In this document: one piece after another, positions 6,064-13,142 of the stretch
How positions within the stretch are numbered: position 1 is the first letter of the stretch
Layout of the letters: each line of letters opens with the position of its first letter
DNA from: Methylacidiphilaceae bacterium
Lineage (GTDB): Bacteria > Verrucomicrobiota > Verrucomicrobiia > Methylacidiphilales > Methylacidiphilaceae
Reading direction: 5' to 3'
DNA: 13,142 bases
Assembly (NCBI GenBank): GCA_028687155.1
Contig: JAQUAR010000016.1
Span: 1-13,142, forward strand
Program-made: the position numbers and the translations under genes
Notes under the pieces: generated by a model
Databases searched by the model: none
The model's input: only the letters and a program-made list of their open reading frames with translations
Told to the model about the DNA's origin: nothing

Positions 6064-7905
6064 CTAGACCTGCACCCGCGCGGCGGGCGCCTTTGCCTCC
6101 GCAGGCGGCTCCCACTGGGGGAGGAAATCCCGCTCAGCCCCGGGAACGCTATATTCGTAGGGACCGCGATAGACAGTGGGAGCCACCGGAAAGTTCCCAT
6201 GTCCAAGCGGGGGAGTGGGAGTCGCCCACTCAAGGGTGGTTGCTTGCCACGGATTATCGGATTTCACCTTCTCTCCGTATTTCGCACTCCAGAAGAAATT
6301 GATGATAAATGGAATTTGTGCGAGCGCCAGCAACCAGGCTGAGATCGACATCACATGGTTGAGCCAAAGGACGTGCTGCGCGAACTGCCAGCCTGCCCCC
6401 CCGTCGTACCAACGCCGGTGCATCCCGTTCATGCCCTGGATCAGCATCGGGAAGAAGACGCCGTTGAAAAAGAGGAGAGTCGGCCAGAAATGGAGCTTCC
6501 CGAGGAAGTCGTTCATCATGCGGCCCGTCACCTTCGGATACCAGTAGTAGATCCCGGCAAAGAGAGCCATGAGCGAGGTCGGTGCCATCATGTAGTGGAA
6601 GTGGCCCACCACATAGTAGGTGTCGTGAAGGACGAGGTCCGAGGAACTCCACCCGTTCGGGAGCCCGGTCAAGCCGCCGATGGCGAAGAGGGGAAGCCAG
6701 GACAGGGCGAAGAGCATCGGCAGGTTGACGCGGATCGACGCCCCCCACAGGGAAAGGAGAAACACCGTTCCAATGAGTACCGAGGGAATCGAGATCAGCG
6801 TGGTGAAGATCTGGAAAAAGGTCGTCACGCCTTGGCCCATGCCCGTCATGTACATGTGATGCGCCCAGACGATCATCCCAACCAATCCGATGGCGATTTC
6901 GGAGTAGACGATCGCCCGGTAGCTCCAGAGTGGTCTGCGGGTATTGTTCGTCCAAATCTCCGCAATGATGCCCATGGTGGGGAGGATCTGGACGTAGACC
7001 TCGGGATGCCCGAGAAACCAGAAGAGGTGTTGCCAAAGGAGCGGAGCACCGCCTCCGCTGACCGCCACCCGCTGTCCTCCAACGATCAGGCCGTCGGGGG
7101 AAAAGAAGCTCGTTCCGGCGAGCCGATCCATGAGCTGCATGACGGCGGCGGCCTCGAGCGGCGGAAAGGCCAGGAGCATGAGGAAGGCGGTGACAAGTTC
7201 AGACCAGACGAAGATCGGGAGCCGCATCCAGCCCAGCCCCGGCGCCCGGAGCTGGAAGATGGTCGTGATCATATTGATGGTTCCCAGCAGCGAACCGGTG
7301 ATGTTGAAAGCCATCCCGAGCAGCCAGACGGTCTGGCCATTGAGAACCGGGTGAAATCCCGGTCCAGAGTCGGCAAGATCCGCCAGCGGAGGATAGGAGG
7401 TCCATCCCGACTTTGCCGCACCACCCGGCACAAAAAAGCTCGCGACCATAATGACGACACCCACGAAGAAGCACCAGAAGCTCGCCATGTTGAGCCGAGG
7501 GAAGGCCATGTCGGGAGCGCCCAGCTTGAGAGGAACGATGTAGTTGCCGAACCCCGCAAAAAGCGCGGGCACGAGCGCCATGAAGATCATAATGGTCCCG
7601 TGAATCGCCCCGAATGAGTTATACAGCTGGGGCGTCATGACTCCCCCCGGAGCCATGTTCGATCCGAAGACCTGCTGCATCAGGTGCGCAAAAATGGGCA
7701 CGGGCTTCCCTGGATAGGAGAGCTGCCAGCGCATGAAAATCATGAGGACGAACCCGAAGAGACCCATCAGCAGCGAGGTCACCATGTACTGGATGCCGAT
7801 CACCTTGTGATCGACGGAGAAGACCCACCGTTTCCACCAGGGCAAAGGCTCCCCGTGCCCATGTTGCCCCGGTTGCACGGGATTTTCCGTCATGTGGCTG
7901 TCCAT
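6064..7905 (-). CDS. ctaD: Heme-copper terminal oxidase subunit I (A-type), K-channel Lys absent
   Basis: This 613-aa polytopic membrane protein is the catalytic subunit of an aa3-type oxidase, reducing O2 to water while pumping protons across the inner membrane. The key residues are present. Heme a ligands are H102 (GAIHGTIM) and H437. The high-spin heme ligand is H435 (VVGHFHYM). CuB ligands are H300, H349 and H350, and Y304 in GHPEVY is the Tyr cross-linked to H300. The D-channel has N121, D132 and E302. Propionate arginines R497/R498 (GMHRRWY) are also there. Unusually, the K-channel Lys position is I378 (SIPSVLIG instead of VPTGIK) and the K-channel Ser is A315. A short extra stretch precedes GGGAPLLWQH. 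The N-terminus (MTEN..GQHGHGEP) and C-terminal tail are hydrophilic. The ATG at 7905 has a strong Shine-Dalgarno, GGAGGAGG at 7 nt. No subunit II, subunit III or assembly gene is adjacent; the only downstream partner is the 76-aa TM protein. Electron donor unknown. Confidence 0.95.
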   Translation of the reverse strand: MDSHMTENPVQPGQHGHGEPLPWWKRWVFSVDHKVIGIQYMVTSLLMGLFGFVLMIFMRWQLSYPGKPVPIFAHLMQQVFGSNMAPGGVMTPQLYNSFGAIHGTIMIFMALVPALFAGFGNYIVPLKLGAPDMAFPRLNMASFWCFFVGVVIMVASFFVPGGAAKSGWTSYPPLADLADSGPGFHPVLNGQTVWLLGMAFNITGSLLGTINMITTIFQLRAPGLGWMRLPIFVWSELVTAFLMLLAFPPLEAAAVMQLMDRLAGTSFFSPDGLIVGGQRVAVSGGGAPLLWQHLFWFLGHPEVYVQILPTMGIIAEIWTNNTRRPLWSYRAIVYSEIAIGLVGMIVWAHHMYMTGMGQGVTTFFQIFTTLISIPSVLIGTVFLLSLWGASIRVNLPMLFALSWLPLFAIGGLTGLPNGWSSSDLVLHDTYYVVGHFHYMMAPTSLMALFAGIYYWYPKVTGRMMNDFLGKLHFWPTLLFFNGVFFPMLIQGMNGMHRRWYDGGAGWQFAQHVLWLNHVMSISAWLLALAQIPFIINFFWSAKYGEKVKSDNPWQATTLEWATPTPPLGHGNFPVAPTVYRGPYEYSVPGAERDFLPQWEPPAEAKAPAARVQV

Positions 7906-7912
7906 CCCTCTT

Positions 7913-7920
7913 CCTCCTCC
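7913..7920 (-). promoter_or_regulatory. Strong Shine-Dalgarno of oxidase subunit I
   Basis: GGAGGAGG ends 7 nt before the ATG at 7905 and fixes that start over the ATG four codons later. It is the strongest ribosome binding site in the window. Confidence 0.8.
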
Positions 7921-8174
7921 GCTCCTTAAAGCTTCGTTGCGCCGACTCGAGGCGCAGCCCGCGGCCGCACGGCGGACTGCTCCCTCTTTTCCTGTATCAG
8001 GCTAATCCCAAGCCGCTCGCGGGACTATCCTGGTGCTCTCCTCGCCGTTCAACCCGAAGAGGCCCGGGCGGATGACCCGGGGAAGACCGGGATGGATCCC
8101 CGCTTCTCGCTCATGAGGCGACCCACAAAAAGGAAAGCCGGGAGGGAACTGCCGCAAGCCACTACCGACGGCTT
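7921..8174. other. Non-coding gap upstream of oxidase subunit I
   Basis: This 254-bp stretch lies between the stop of the glycosyltransferase gene and the oxidase start. Reading frames here show no protein features. Two copies of the palindrome CCCGGG (8063-8068 and 8076-8081) could pair as a hairpin, possibly ending the glycan operon, but no T-run follows. I found no convincing -35/-10 pair for the oxidase gene. Confidence 0.5.
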
Positions 8175-8999
8175 CTATCCGCGGGCGAGAGACGTGGGAG
8201 AGGTTTCGGTGCCGGTCGGCGGCTGCTTGCCGAACTCGCACTCGTAGAGCTTGGCATAACGAACGAAAGTCGCCAGAGCCGTGACCGTGGCGATGTAGAG
8301 ACCGGGAAATCCATCCAAAAAGCCTAAGCGGAAGACATACCCGCGCAAGAAGCGCCACAGAGGTCGAAGGAGAAGGTCCTTCCATTGAAAGCCAAGACCC
8401 TCGCCCTGCCGCTCTTCGGCAAACGCCGCCGCGAAAGCAGGAATCTTTCGCACATTGTCTTCGACCGTAGGGAAGGAATAGTGGAGCAGCTCTGCGCGAA
8501 TTCTTTTCACCCGACCGTCCAGGATGAGCTTGTCATGCTCACGATTGCCTCCCCAATGCCCACGCTCACGCCGAAAGAGCCGAAGATTATAGTCGGGATA
8601 CCAATCTCCGTGAGTGATCCAGCGGTTGAGAAACCAGGTCTTCCGGCGGAAGGACGCGCCCTCGAACTTGCTCTCGGCTCCGGAAAAGAACTCTTCAACC
8701 GCCTTTCGCATCTCCAAGGAGACTTCCTCATCTGCATCCAGCCCCAGGACCCATGGCTGAGTGGCGAGCCCGAGCGCCACGTTCTTCTGATCCCGACGAC
8801 AGGTCCAGGCGCGCTCCTCCACGCGGGCTCCGAACTCCCGCGCAATCTGCGGCGTCCGATCGGTGCAGTCGTTGACCACAACGATGATCTCTTCCACCCA
8901 TCCGGCAATGCTTCCGAGGCTTCTTGGCAGGTTCCGCGCCTCATTGCAGGCGATCATCGCCACGGAGATCGGCAACTTCCGCGTCCGCTCTGTTTGCAT
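8175..8999 (-). CDS. GT2 glycosyltransferase, WaaE/KdtX-like (LPS core type)
   Basis: The 274-aa protein has a GT-A fold of family GT2. The nucleotide-sugar site begins ISVAMIACNEARNL (11-24) with VNDCTDRT (42-49). The metal-binding DxD is in LDADEEV (87-93). Past it come RRKTWFLNRWITHGDW, YPDYNLRLFRR and HWGGNREHDKL (148-158), the pattern of the WaaE/KdtX beta-1,4-glucosyltransferase group that modifies the inner core of lipopolysaccharide. Donor and acceptor are inferred from that group only. The C-terminal third holds hydrophobic and amphipathic stretches (LLLRPLWRFLRGYVFRLGF) typical of membrane association at the inner face of the cytoplasmic membrane. It follows the deacetylase gene after 21 bp on the same strand and is probably co-transcribed with it. 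Confidence 0.85.
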   Translation of the reverse strand: MQTERTRKLPISVAMIACNEARNLPRSLGSIAGWVEEIIVVVNDCTDRTPQIAREFGARVEERAWTCRRDQKNVALGLATQPWVLGLDADEEVSLEMRKAVEEFFSGAESKFEGASFRRKTWFLNRWITHGDWYPDYNLRLFRRERGHWGGNREHDKLILDGRVKRIRAELLHYSFPTVEDNVRKIPAFAAAFAEERQGEGLGFQWKDLLLRPLWRFLRGYVFRLGFLDGFPGLYIATVTALATFVRYAKLYECEFGKQPPTGTETSPTSLARG

Positions 9000-9020
9000 G
9001 CGTTCGCTCGTGCTTCCGAT

Positions 9021-9794
9021 CTAGCCCGGCATGAGGCCAAAGAGGGTTCTTAGCGTGCGGGGAGGGCGGCAGGCCATGATCCGTCGAAGGAGGAACGGGT
9101 CATCCCCTACCCGGTTGATGCCGCGCTCCACCGTGCACGCAGTCCGATAGCCCGCCTCAGCCACCAGATCTCGAATCTGCGGATTCCAATCTCCATACGG
9201 GTAGGAAAAGTGGTCTACGGAACGTCCGAAGAGATCCTCCAGCTTCTTCTTGCCGTCGACGATTTCCCGACGCGCTTCGGGAAGGGTCAACCGCACGAGC
9301 GACGGATGGCTCAGGGTATGACCGCCGATTTCCTGACCGGCTTGCATCCATTCTTGGATCTGTGTCCGATCCATCAAGGCCGCCGGCTTTTCCCCGATTG
9401 CGGCATCCCAGTCGTTCGAGCCGCCGATTCGATCGGCGACCAAGAAGACAATTCCTTGAAAACCCATCTCGCGCAAGAGGGGGAGCGCTTCCTGATGAAG
9501 ACTGGCGTACCCATCGTCGAACGTCAGGCCGACCCGACGCCGCATCGGCACGGCAGGCTCGATAAATTCCTCGAGCCTCACGGACGTCCAGCGCTCCGAT
9601 TTCCATTCGCACAATTGCCTCGCCAAAAGCCAAGTGGGAAGGTAGAGACCGCGGAAGCGCGTCCCAAGCGGGGGAGAGCCAATCTTGTGATACATCAGGA
9701 TCGGGGCTGCCTCGGCAAACCGTTTCCGGTAGGCCCAGAGATTCGTATAAGGAGGAAGCGCGTCCGGCGATGGAAGGGGGCGAGATGGGGCCAT
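9021..9794 (-). CDS. Polysaccharide deacetylase family protein (NodB domain, CE4)
   Basis: From ATG 9794 the product is 257 aa. The NodB/CE4 domain begins with PILMYHKIG (31-39). Motif 1 is LTFDDGYAS (90-98), where the two Asp are the catalytic base and a metal ligand. Motif 2 is GGHTLSHPS, with H159 and H163 as the metal ligands. Motif 3 is SYPYGDW. Such enzymes remove N- or O-acetyl groups from sugars such as GlcNAc units of polysaccharides or lipid-linked glycans. There is no signal peptide or N-terminal TM segment from this start, so a cytoplasmic or membrane-face substrate, such as a lipid-linked intermediate, is likelier than mature cell wall. The frame is open to 10004, but that extension overlaps the divergent gene and lacks domain features. 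No clear Shine-Dalgarno is present; a promoter at 9805-9834 lies almost on the ATG. First gene of a two-gene operon with the WaaE-like transferase. Confidence 0.85.
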   Translation of the reverse strand: MAPSRPLPSPDALPPYTNLWAYRKRFAEAAPILMYHKIGSPPLGTRFRGLYLPTWLLARQLCEWKSERWTSVRLEEFIEPAVPMRRRVGLTFDDGYASLHQEALPLLREMGFQGIVFLVADRIGGSNDWDAAIGEKPAALMDRTQIQEWMQAGQEIGGHTLSHPSLVRLTLPEARREIVDGKKKLEDLFGRSVDHFSYPYGDWNPQIRDLVAEAGYRTACTVERGINRVGDDPFLLRRIMACRPPRTLRTLFGLMPG

Positions 9795-9804
9795 GTCCGG
9801 ATCT

Positions 9805-9834
9805 ACTCTAGATGAAGAAGGTTTCGAATCGCAA
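9805..9834 (-). promoter_or_regulatory. Candidate promoter for the deacetylase-GT2 operon
   Basis: On the reverse strand, TTGCGA (9834-9829), an 18-bp spacer and TAGAGT (9810-9805). The predicted start near 9798 leaves only about 4 nt before the ATG at 9794, suggesting a leaderless or nearly leaderless transcript. Confidence 0.4.
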
Positions 9835-9853
9835 ATCCCCGCTCTGTTTTGCC

Positions 9854-9857
9854 AGGA
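9854..9857 (+). promoter_or_regulatory. Shine-Dalgarno that selects GTG 9865
   Basis: AGGA lies 7 nt before the in-frame GTG at 9865. The more upstream ATG (9793) has no such site and overlaps the divergent start, so GTG is favoured. Confidence 0.5.
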
Positions 9858-9864
9858 TTTCTCC

Positions 9865-10884
9865 GTGAAGGACAGCGCGGCCGGAGGCGAAGCACCCGGC
9901 CCGATCCCGCCGACTGATGGCCCGCAGGGTGGGGCGGAGAGGAACCCTCTGGTGTCGATCATCATTGTCACCAGGAATACTCGCGATCTTCTCCGCGAAG
10001 CCATCCGTTCGGTCGAAGCCAGCCGGATCTCTTTTCAAACGGAGTTGGTCCTTGTAGACAACGGATCCACGGACGGCACAGCCGAGGAGATCCCTCTCGC
10101 CTTCCCGAAGGCGGTCTACTTGCGCTCTTCCCGCAACCTCGGTTTCGCCGCCGCCGTCGACCGAGCAGCGGAAAGGAGCCGGGGGAAGTATCTGTTGCTC
10201 TTGAACAGTGACGCGCGCCTCGAGCCGGACGCGCTCGAACGCGCCGTCCGATGGATGGAAGGAACTCCCCGATGCGGCGTCGCCGGAGCTCAACTCCGAA
10301 ACGAGGATGGCAGCCTGCAGAACTCGATCGCCAACTTTCCGAGCCTCTGGACCGAGCTCGCCAATCGGTCGCTCCTCCGCCGTTTCTTTCCTGCTCGATT
10401 CCCCGGGAAGGAACGCCCCGCAGATCATCCGACGGTCGTCGATTCGGTGATCGGGGCCTGCTTCCTCACGCGCGCCGACCTTTGGCAACGACTGCACGGA
10501 ATGGACGAAGGTTTCTTTTTCTTCCTGGAAGAAACGGACTTCTGCTATCGGGCGCGGCAAGCCGGTTTTCTCGTCTATCACCTCCCCGATGTTTACGTCT
10601 GGCACGGCAAGGGCAGAAGCGCCGCCGCCTCTCCGGCAGCGGCGCGAATCGAATACTGGCGATCCCGCTATCGCTACTTTGCCCTCCATGCTCCGCGATC
10701 GCACCAGATTTTCCTTCGCATCGCCCTGCCGGTCCGCCTCGTCGCCGAGCTGGCCGGCGACCTTGTGATCTTTCCCTTCCAGCGTGCTCGACCCCGCTTC
10801 CGGGAGCGGCTCGGTGTCCGCTGGTCTCTGCTGCTCTGGCATTTGGCAGGCATGCCGGAACGAATGGGGCTGCCTCGTGAGTAG
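9865..10884 (+). CDS. GT2 glycosyltransferase, rhamnosyltransferase (WbbL)-like
   Basis: From the GTG start the product is 339 aa. After a Pro/Gly-rich lead of about 28 residues, the GT-A domain begins PLVSIIIVTRN, followed by LVLVDNGSTDGT (about 61-72), RNLGFAAAVDRA, LLLLNSDARLEPDAL (the DxD-like metal site) and SVIGACFLTRADLW. Next come MDEGFFFFLEETDFCYRARQ, holding the catalytic-base ED region, and the late element VYVWHGKG. This set typifies the WbbL-like branch of GT2, many of which transfer rhamnose or related deoxysugars in O-antigen, capsule or cell-wall glycan synthesis; the sugar here is not known. The C-terminus has hydrophobic, membrane-associating segments. An ATG at 9793 is in frame but overlaps the divergent gene's ATG. 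Its stop overlaps the start of the GT4 gene by 8 nt, so the two are translationally coupled. Confidence 0.85.
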   Translation: MKDSAAGGEAPGPIPPTDGPQGGAERNPLVSIIIVTRNTRDLLREAIRSVEASRISFQTELVLVDNGSTDGTAEEIPLAFPKAVYLRSSRNLGFAAAVDRAAERSRGKYLLLLNSDARLEPDALERAVRWMEGTPRCGVAGAQLRNEDGSLQNSIANFPSLWTELANRSLLRRFFPARFPGKERPADHPTVVDSVIGACFLTRADLWQRLHGMDEGFFFFLEETDFCYRARQAGFLVYHLPDVYVWHGKGRSAAASPAAARIEYWRSRYRYFALHAPRSHQIFLRIALPVRLVAELAGDLVIFPFQRARPRFRERLGVRWSLLLWHLAGMPERMGLPRE

Positions 10885-12019
10885 CGCCATCCTCCAAGTC
10901 GATTCTCTGCTCAGCGGAGGAGGAACAGACGTGCAAGCGATTCTCCTGGCCGCCGGGCTTGAGCGGCTGGGATGCTCGGTCGCCTTGGCCGGGCCGCCCG
11001 GAGGGGCGCTATCGCGCGAGGTTGAAAAGCGAGGGATCAAGATTCTTCCCCTCCCACGCGACAAGACGGGCCTCGTGCTCTCTCTTGCGAGATGGATCCG
11101 TCGCGGAGGCTTCTCGGTCATCCACGCGCATCATGGCCGGGACTATTGGCCCACCATCCTGGCTACGCGTCTGGCCGGAGGCCGGGCTTCCGCTCTCCTC
11201 ACGCGCCATATGGCAAAAAGCCCAAGCTCCTGGCCGAGCCGAAGATTTCTCCTGAATGCCTCTAGCGGGATGATTGCGGTATCGCAATTTGTCTATCGCG
11301 TATTGACGGAGGGCGACTATGAGCCGGAGTCGACCGATCCGGAGCGCCGCGCCCGCCCTCCGATGCAAGGAGATCTCTCCAAGATCCAGATGATCCCTCC
11401 TGGGATCGAGGTCGAGCGGTTCGTGCCGAGGGAAGAGACCAGGGAAAGGCTTGCCTGGGGGTTTGGCCCCGAGCATCGGATCTTTGCCCTCGTCGGTGGC
11501 TGCTCTTTTCCCTATGGCAAAGGGCAAGAGGTCTTTCTGCAAGCAGCCGCCCTCGTGCATGCGCGTCTGCCAAAGACTCGCTTCCTCCTCTTGGGCAGCG
11601 GCACCATGCAGGGCTATCTCGCGGAGAAGGCGCGGAGCCTGGGACTGGAGGGGAAAGCTCTTCTCCTCCCCCATTGCGCCCGAATGCCGGAATTCCTGAA
11701 TTCGATCGACTGCCTGGTGCGGCCCGGCGTGGGAACCGAGGCCCTAGGACTGGCGATCCTGGAGGCCATGGCGTGCGGCAAGCCCGTGATCGCCGGGGCG
11801 ATCGACGGGATCCCCGAAGCCTTTGTTTCCGAAGCCTGCGGCAAGCTCTTGGCCCACTCTACGCCCGAAACGCTTGCCTCGGCCATGGAGGAGATCGCCC
11901 AGCGGGAGGTCCTTACCTTCTCCGAGCGCCTGGCGCTTCACGAGCAGGTCGCCCAACAGTTTTCGTCCGAAATCCTGGCGGAACGGACCCTCGCGCTCTA
12001 TCGCCGCCTTGCCTCTTGA
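10877..12019 (+). CDS. GT4-type (GT-B fold) glycosyltransferase
   Basis: From GTG 10877 the product is 380 aa with two Rossmann-like halves. The N-terminal half starts AILQVDSLLSGGGTDVQ, with the glycine loop that contacts the acceptor and donor, followed by FSVIHAHHGRDYWP (79-92) and LTRHMAKSP. After the linker IPPGIEVERF (173-182), the donor-binding half has ALVGGCSFPYGKGQEVF, RFLLLGSGTMQGYL, LPHCARMPEFLNSID and the retaining-transferase E-x7-E signature at E288/E296 (EALGLAILEAMACGKPVIA). Such enzymes (GT4/WaaG-like) move a sugar from a nucleotide donor onto LPS, exopolysaccharide or lipid acceptors at the cytoplasmic face. The frame is open to 10784, but the GTG start matches the domain edge and overlaps the upstream stop by 8 nt, fitting coupled translation. 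Last gene of the rightward glycan operon; 36 bp separate it from the convergent FIST gene, with no clear terminator. Confidence 0.88.
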   Translation: MSSAILQVDSLLSGGGTDVQAILLAAGLERLGCSVALAGPPGGALSREVEKRGIKILPLPRDKTGLVLSLARWIRRGGFSVIHAHHGRDYWPTILATRLAGGRASALLTRHMAKSPSSWPSRRFLLNASSGMIAVSQFVYRVLTEGDYEPESTDPERRARPPMQGDLSKIQMIPPGIEVERFVPREETRERLAWGFGPEHRIFALVGGCSFPYGKGQEVFLQAAALVHARLPKTRFLLLGSGTMQGYLAEKARSLGLEGKALLLPHCARMPEFLNSIDCLVRPGVGTEALGLAILEAMACGKPVIAGAIDGIPEAFVSEACGKLLAHSTPETLASAMEEIAQREVLTFSERLALHEQVAQQFSSEILAERTLALYRRLAS

Positions 12020-12055
12020 ACGATTCGACGGGACGGCTTTCCAAAAACAGACCGT

Positions 12056-13142
12056 TTACTGGGTAATGGCCTCGTCGGCCCAGAGCCAGAGGGTAATCGT
12101 CTGATTGTGATGGCCGATCGTTCCCGCAACCGTCGTGCCGGTTTCCCCGTATGTGGATGCCCCAACGACCGCGACATGTTCCCCGAGCTCGTCGCGAATC
12201 GCCCGCACCTCGTCCGTCCCGGAGCCCAAGCGGAGCGCCTGCTGATGGCAAAGGATGCAATTAAAGACGACGACCGCCGCGACTCTTTTCGGGCTTCCCG
12301 CGTCGGCCAGCGCCCGCCGGACTGCCAAGCGAACCGATTCGACACGGCTCGGCGCATCCGCCTCCAACAGGGTCAATCCACTGCCCTTGGGAATCGCGGA
12401 AAAGAAGACAATGGAGCCGTCCTCCTGAATGAGGGCCGGGCTGCGGACCTGCCAATACCCTGCCGTAACCTCAATGATCCCCATCGGATTGCTGCTGAAG
12501 CGCTGCTGCGCCTCCCTCCAACTGGAGGCGCCGACCAGCTCTGCATAAACGTCGGCCGCCGGACGGTGGTTCAGGGTTTTGACCACCCTGCCCTCACTTT
12601 CCGTAACGAAGGCCCCTTTGGCGTCCACCGGCCGAAAGGCGTTGGCCATGCCGACTCCGTTCTTCAGCGTCGTGGCGATGCCCAGGAGAGAGAGCGCTCC
12701 CTTGTCGATCCCCCCGTCCCCGTGGGCATAGGTTTCCGTGATCCGATCTAGGTAGAGCCGGTCGGCTGCCGTCCCTCCCACGACACGGGCCCCTCGACCC
12801 ACCGCCCGAGAGATGCCCCGCAGGACGGCTTCCTCCGTTCCGACACTCGAATGACCGACGAGCAGAGTAAACGGATTGGCTCGCAGCATCTGCGAAGCGC
12901 GCTTGCCGGTAAAGCCGATATAGAGCAACTCGGGACTGAAATCAGCCCCGTCGAAAGCCTGTCGCGTCAGCTCCTGCGCCCTCTCTTCCTCTTGCCCGTC
13001 GATCTTCCCCATCACCACGCACGGAGCGAGCACGTCCCCGCGCTGCTCGATCGTCAGAAGGAGAATCCCCTCTGTAGAAAGGTTCCCCTGCTCACCATTG
13101 AAATGGCCCGCACAGGACAACCTCCAGGAATGACCGCCCAAG
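12056..13142 (-). CDS. FIST-domain sensory protein, N-terminus cut by window edge
   Basis: At least 361 residues are visible; the frame runs off the right edge and no true start is seen (the TTG at 13141 is probably internal). The pattern is FIST_N followed by FIST_C. The N-terminal part has GFTGKRASQ, TLLVGHSSVGTEEAV and GARVVGGTAADR. The C-terminal part has GVGMANAFRPVD, GRVVKTLNHRPAADVYAEL, FNCILCHQQALRLG, ELGEHVAVVGASTYGETG and HHNQTITLWLW, the conserved end of FIST_C. FIST proteins are thought to bind small ligands, perhaps amino acids, and to sit upstream of signalling proteins such as GGDEF or kinase modules. Here no output domain is fused at the C-terminus and no signalling gene is next to it in the window. 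The CILCH segment happens to read CxxCH. The neighbouring glycan genes are convergent and need not be functionally linked. Confidence 0.82.
   Translation of the reverse strand, partial: LGGHSWRLSCAGHFNGEQGNLSTEGILLLTIEQRGDVLAPCVVMGKIDGQEEERAQELTRQAFDGADFSPELLYIGFTGKRASQMLRANPFTLLVGHSSVGTEEAVLRGISRAVGRGARVVGGTAADRLYLDRITETYAHGDGGIDKGALSLLGIATTLKNGVGMANAFRPVDAKGAFVTESEGRVVKTLNHRPAADVYAELVGASSWREAQQRFSSNPMGIIEVTAGYWQVRSPALIQEDGSIVFFSAIPKGSGLTLLEADAPSRVESVRLAVRRALADAGSPKRVAAVVVFNCILCHQQALRLGSGTDEVRAIRDELGEHVAVVGASTYGETGTTVAGTIGHHNQTITLWLWADEAITQ

Noticed and set aside
6355..7617. Long forward-strand ORF of 420 codons opposite the oxidase gene
   Set aside because: It is antisense to ctaD, is rich in His/Asp/Glu/Arg as expected from the complement of membrane-protein codons, and shows no domain.
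10840..10862. TGGCATTTGGCAGGC as a sigma-54 -24/-12 promoter
   Set aside because: The -12 TTGC element is not at the required spacing, and the site lies inside a coding region.
9808..11121. Reverse-strand ORF of 437 codons opposite the GT2/GT4 genes
   Set aside because: Both genes on the forward strand have full catalytic motifs; the reverse frame has none and is a high-GC shadow.
12020..12055. Bidirectional terminator between the convergent GT4 and FIST genes
   Set aside because: The 36-bp gap has an A5 run but no inverted repeat of useful length.

Overview
The window looks like chromosomal DNA from a GC-rich Gram-negative bacterium (about 60% G+C by eye). The best guess is Verrucomicrobiota, possibly the acidophilic Methylacidiphilales. 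The basis is the secreted 254-aa protein with an AQWEDVGP / GLDVSPAVRD pattern and the exonuclease-Fur pairing, which resemble verrucomicrobial proteins from memory. No search was possible, so the taxonomy is tentative. There are 13 protein-coding genes, two cut by the window edges. I found no tRNA, rRNA, CRISPR array or transposon.

Layout. 1-97 (-): the first 32 codons of ribosomal protein S2 (rpsB). 98-462: a long gap with a candidate promoter for the next gene. 463-1227 (+): a secreted protein with a probable double-psi beta-barrel domain. 1394-2352 (+): a DEDDy-type 3'-5' exonuclease, then a Fur-family metal regulator 17 bp downstream. 2362-3795 (-): an NtrC-type sigma-54 response regulator, convergent with the Fur gene. 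3961-5708 (+): three exported proteins, namely a CPWC thioredoxin-fold protein, a His-rich helical protein, and a Pro-tailed protein whose core is clearly paralogous to the second. 5742-7905 (-): heme-copper oxidase subunit I (ctaD-like) followed by a 76-aa single-TM protein. No subunit II or III is present. 8175-12019: a surface-glycan locus of two divergent operons, deacetylase then a WaaE-like GT2 to the left, and GT2 then GT4 to the right, read from a 70-bp shared region. 12056-13142 (-): a FIST-domain sensor, cut at its N-terminus.

How the genes fit together. The right-hand block makes or modifies a cell-surface polysaccharide or LPS. The centre concerns the envelope: exported thiol-redox and His-rich helical proteins lie next to a terminal oxidase. 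The left side is mostly housekeeping and regulation.

The most notable observation is that the oxidase keeps every metal ligand, the cross-linked Tyr and the D-channel Asp/Glu, but the K-channel Lys is Ile and the K-channel Ser (S299 in Rhodobacter) is Ala. It also stands apart from any subunit II gene. Other points of interest are the tandem paralogous periplasmic proteins, a sigma-54 regulator with GSFTGA instead of GAFTGA and a degenerate C-terminal HTH, and several starts without a Shine-Dalgarno whose best promoter lies almost on the start codon (possible leaderless mRNAs).
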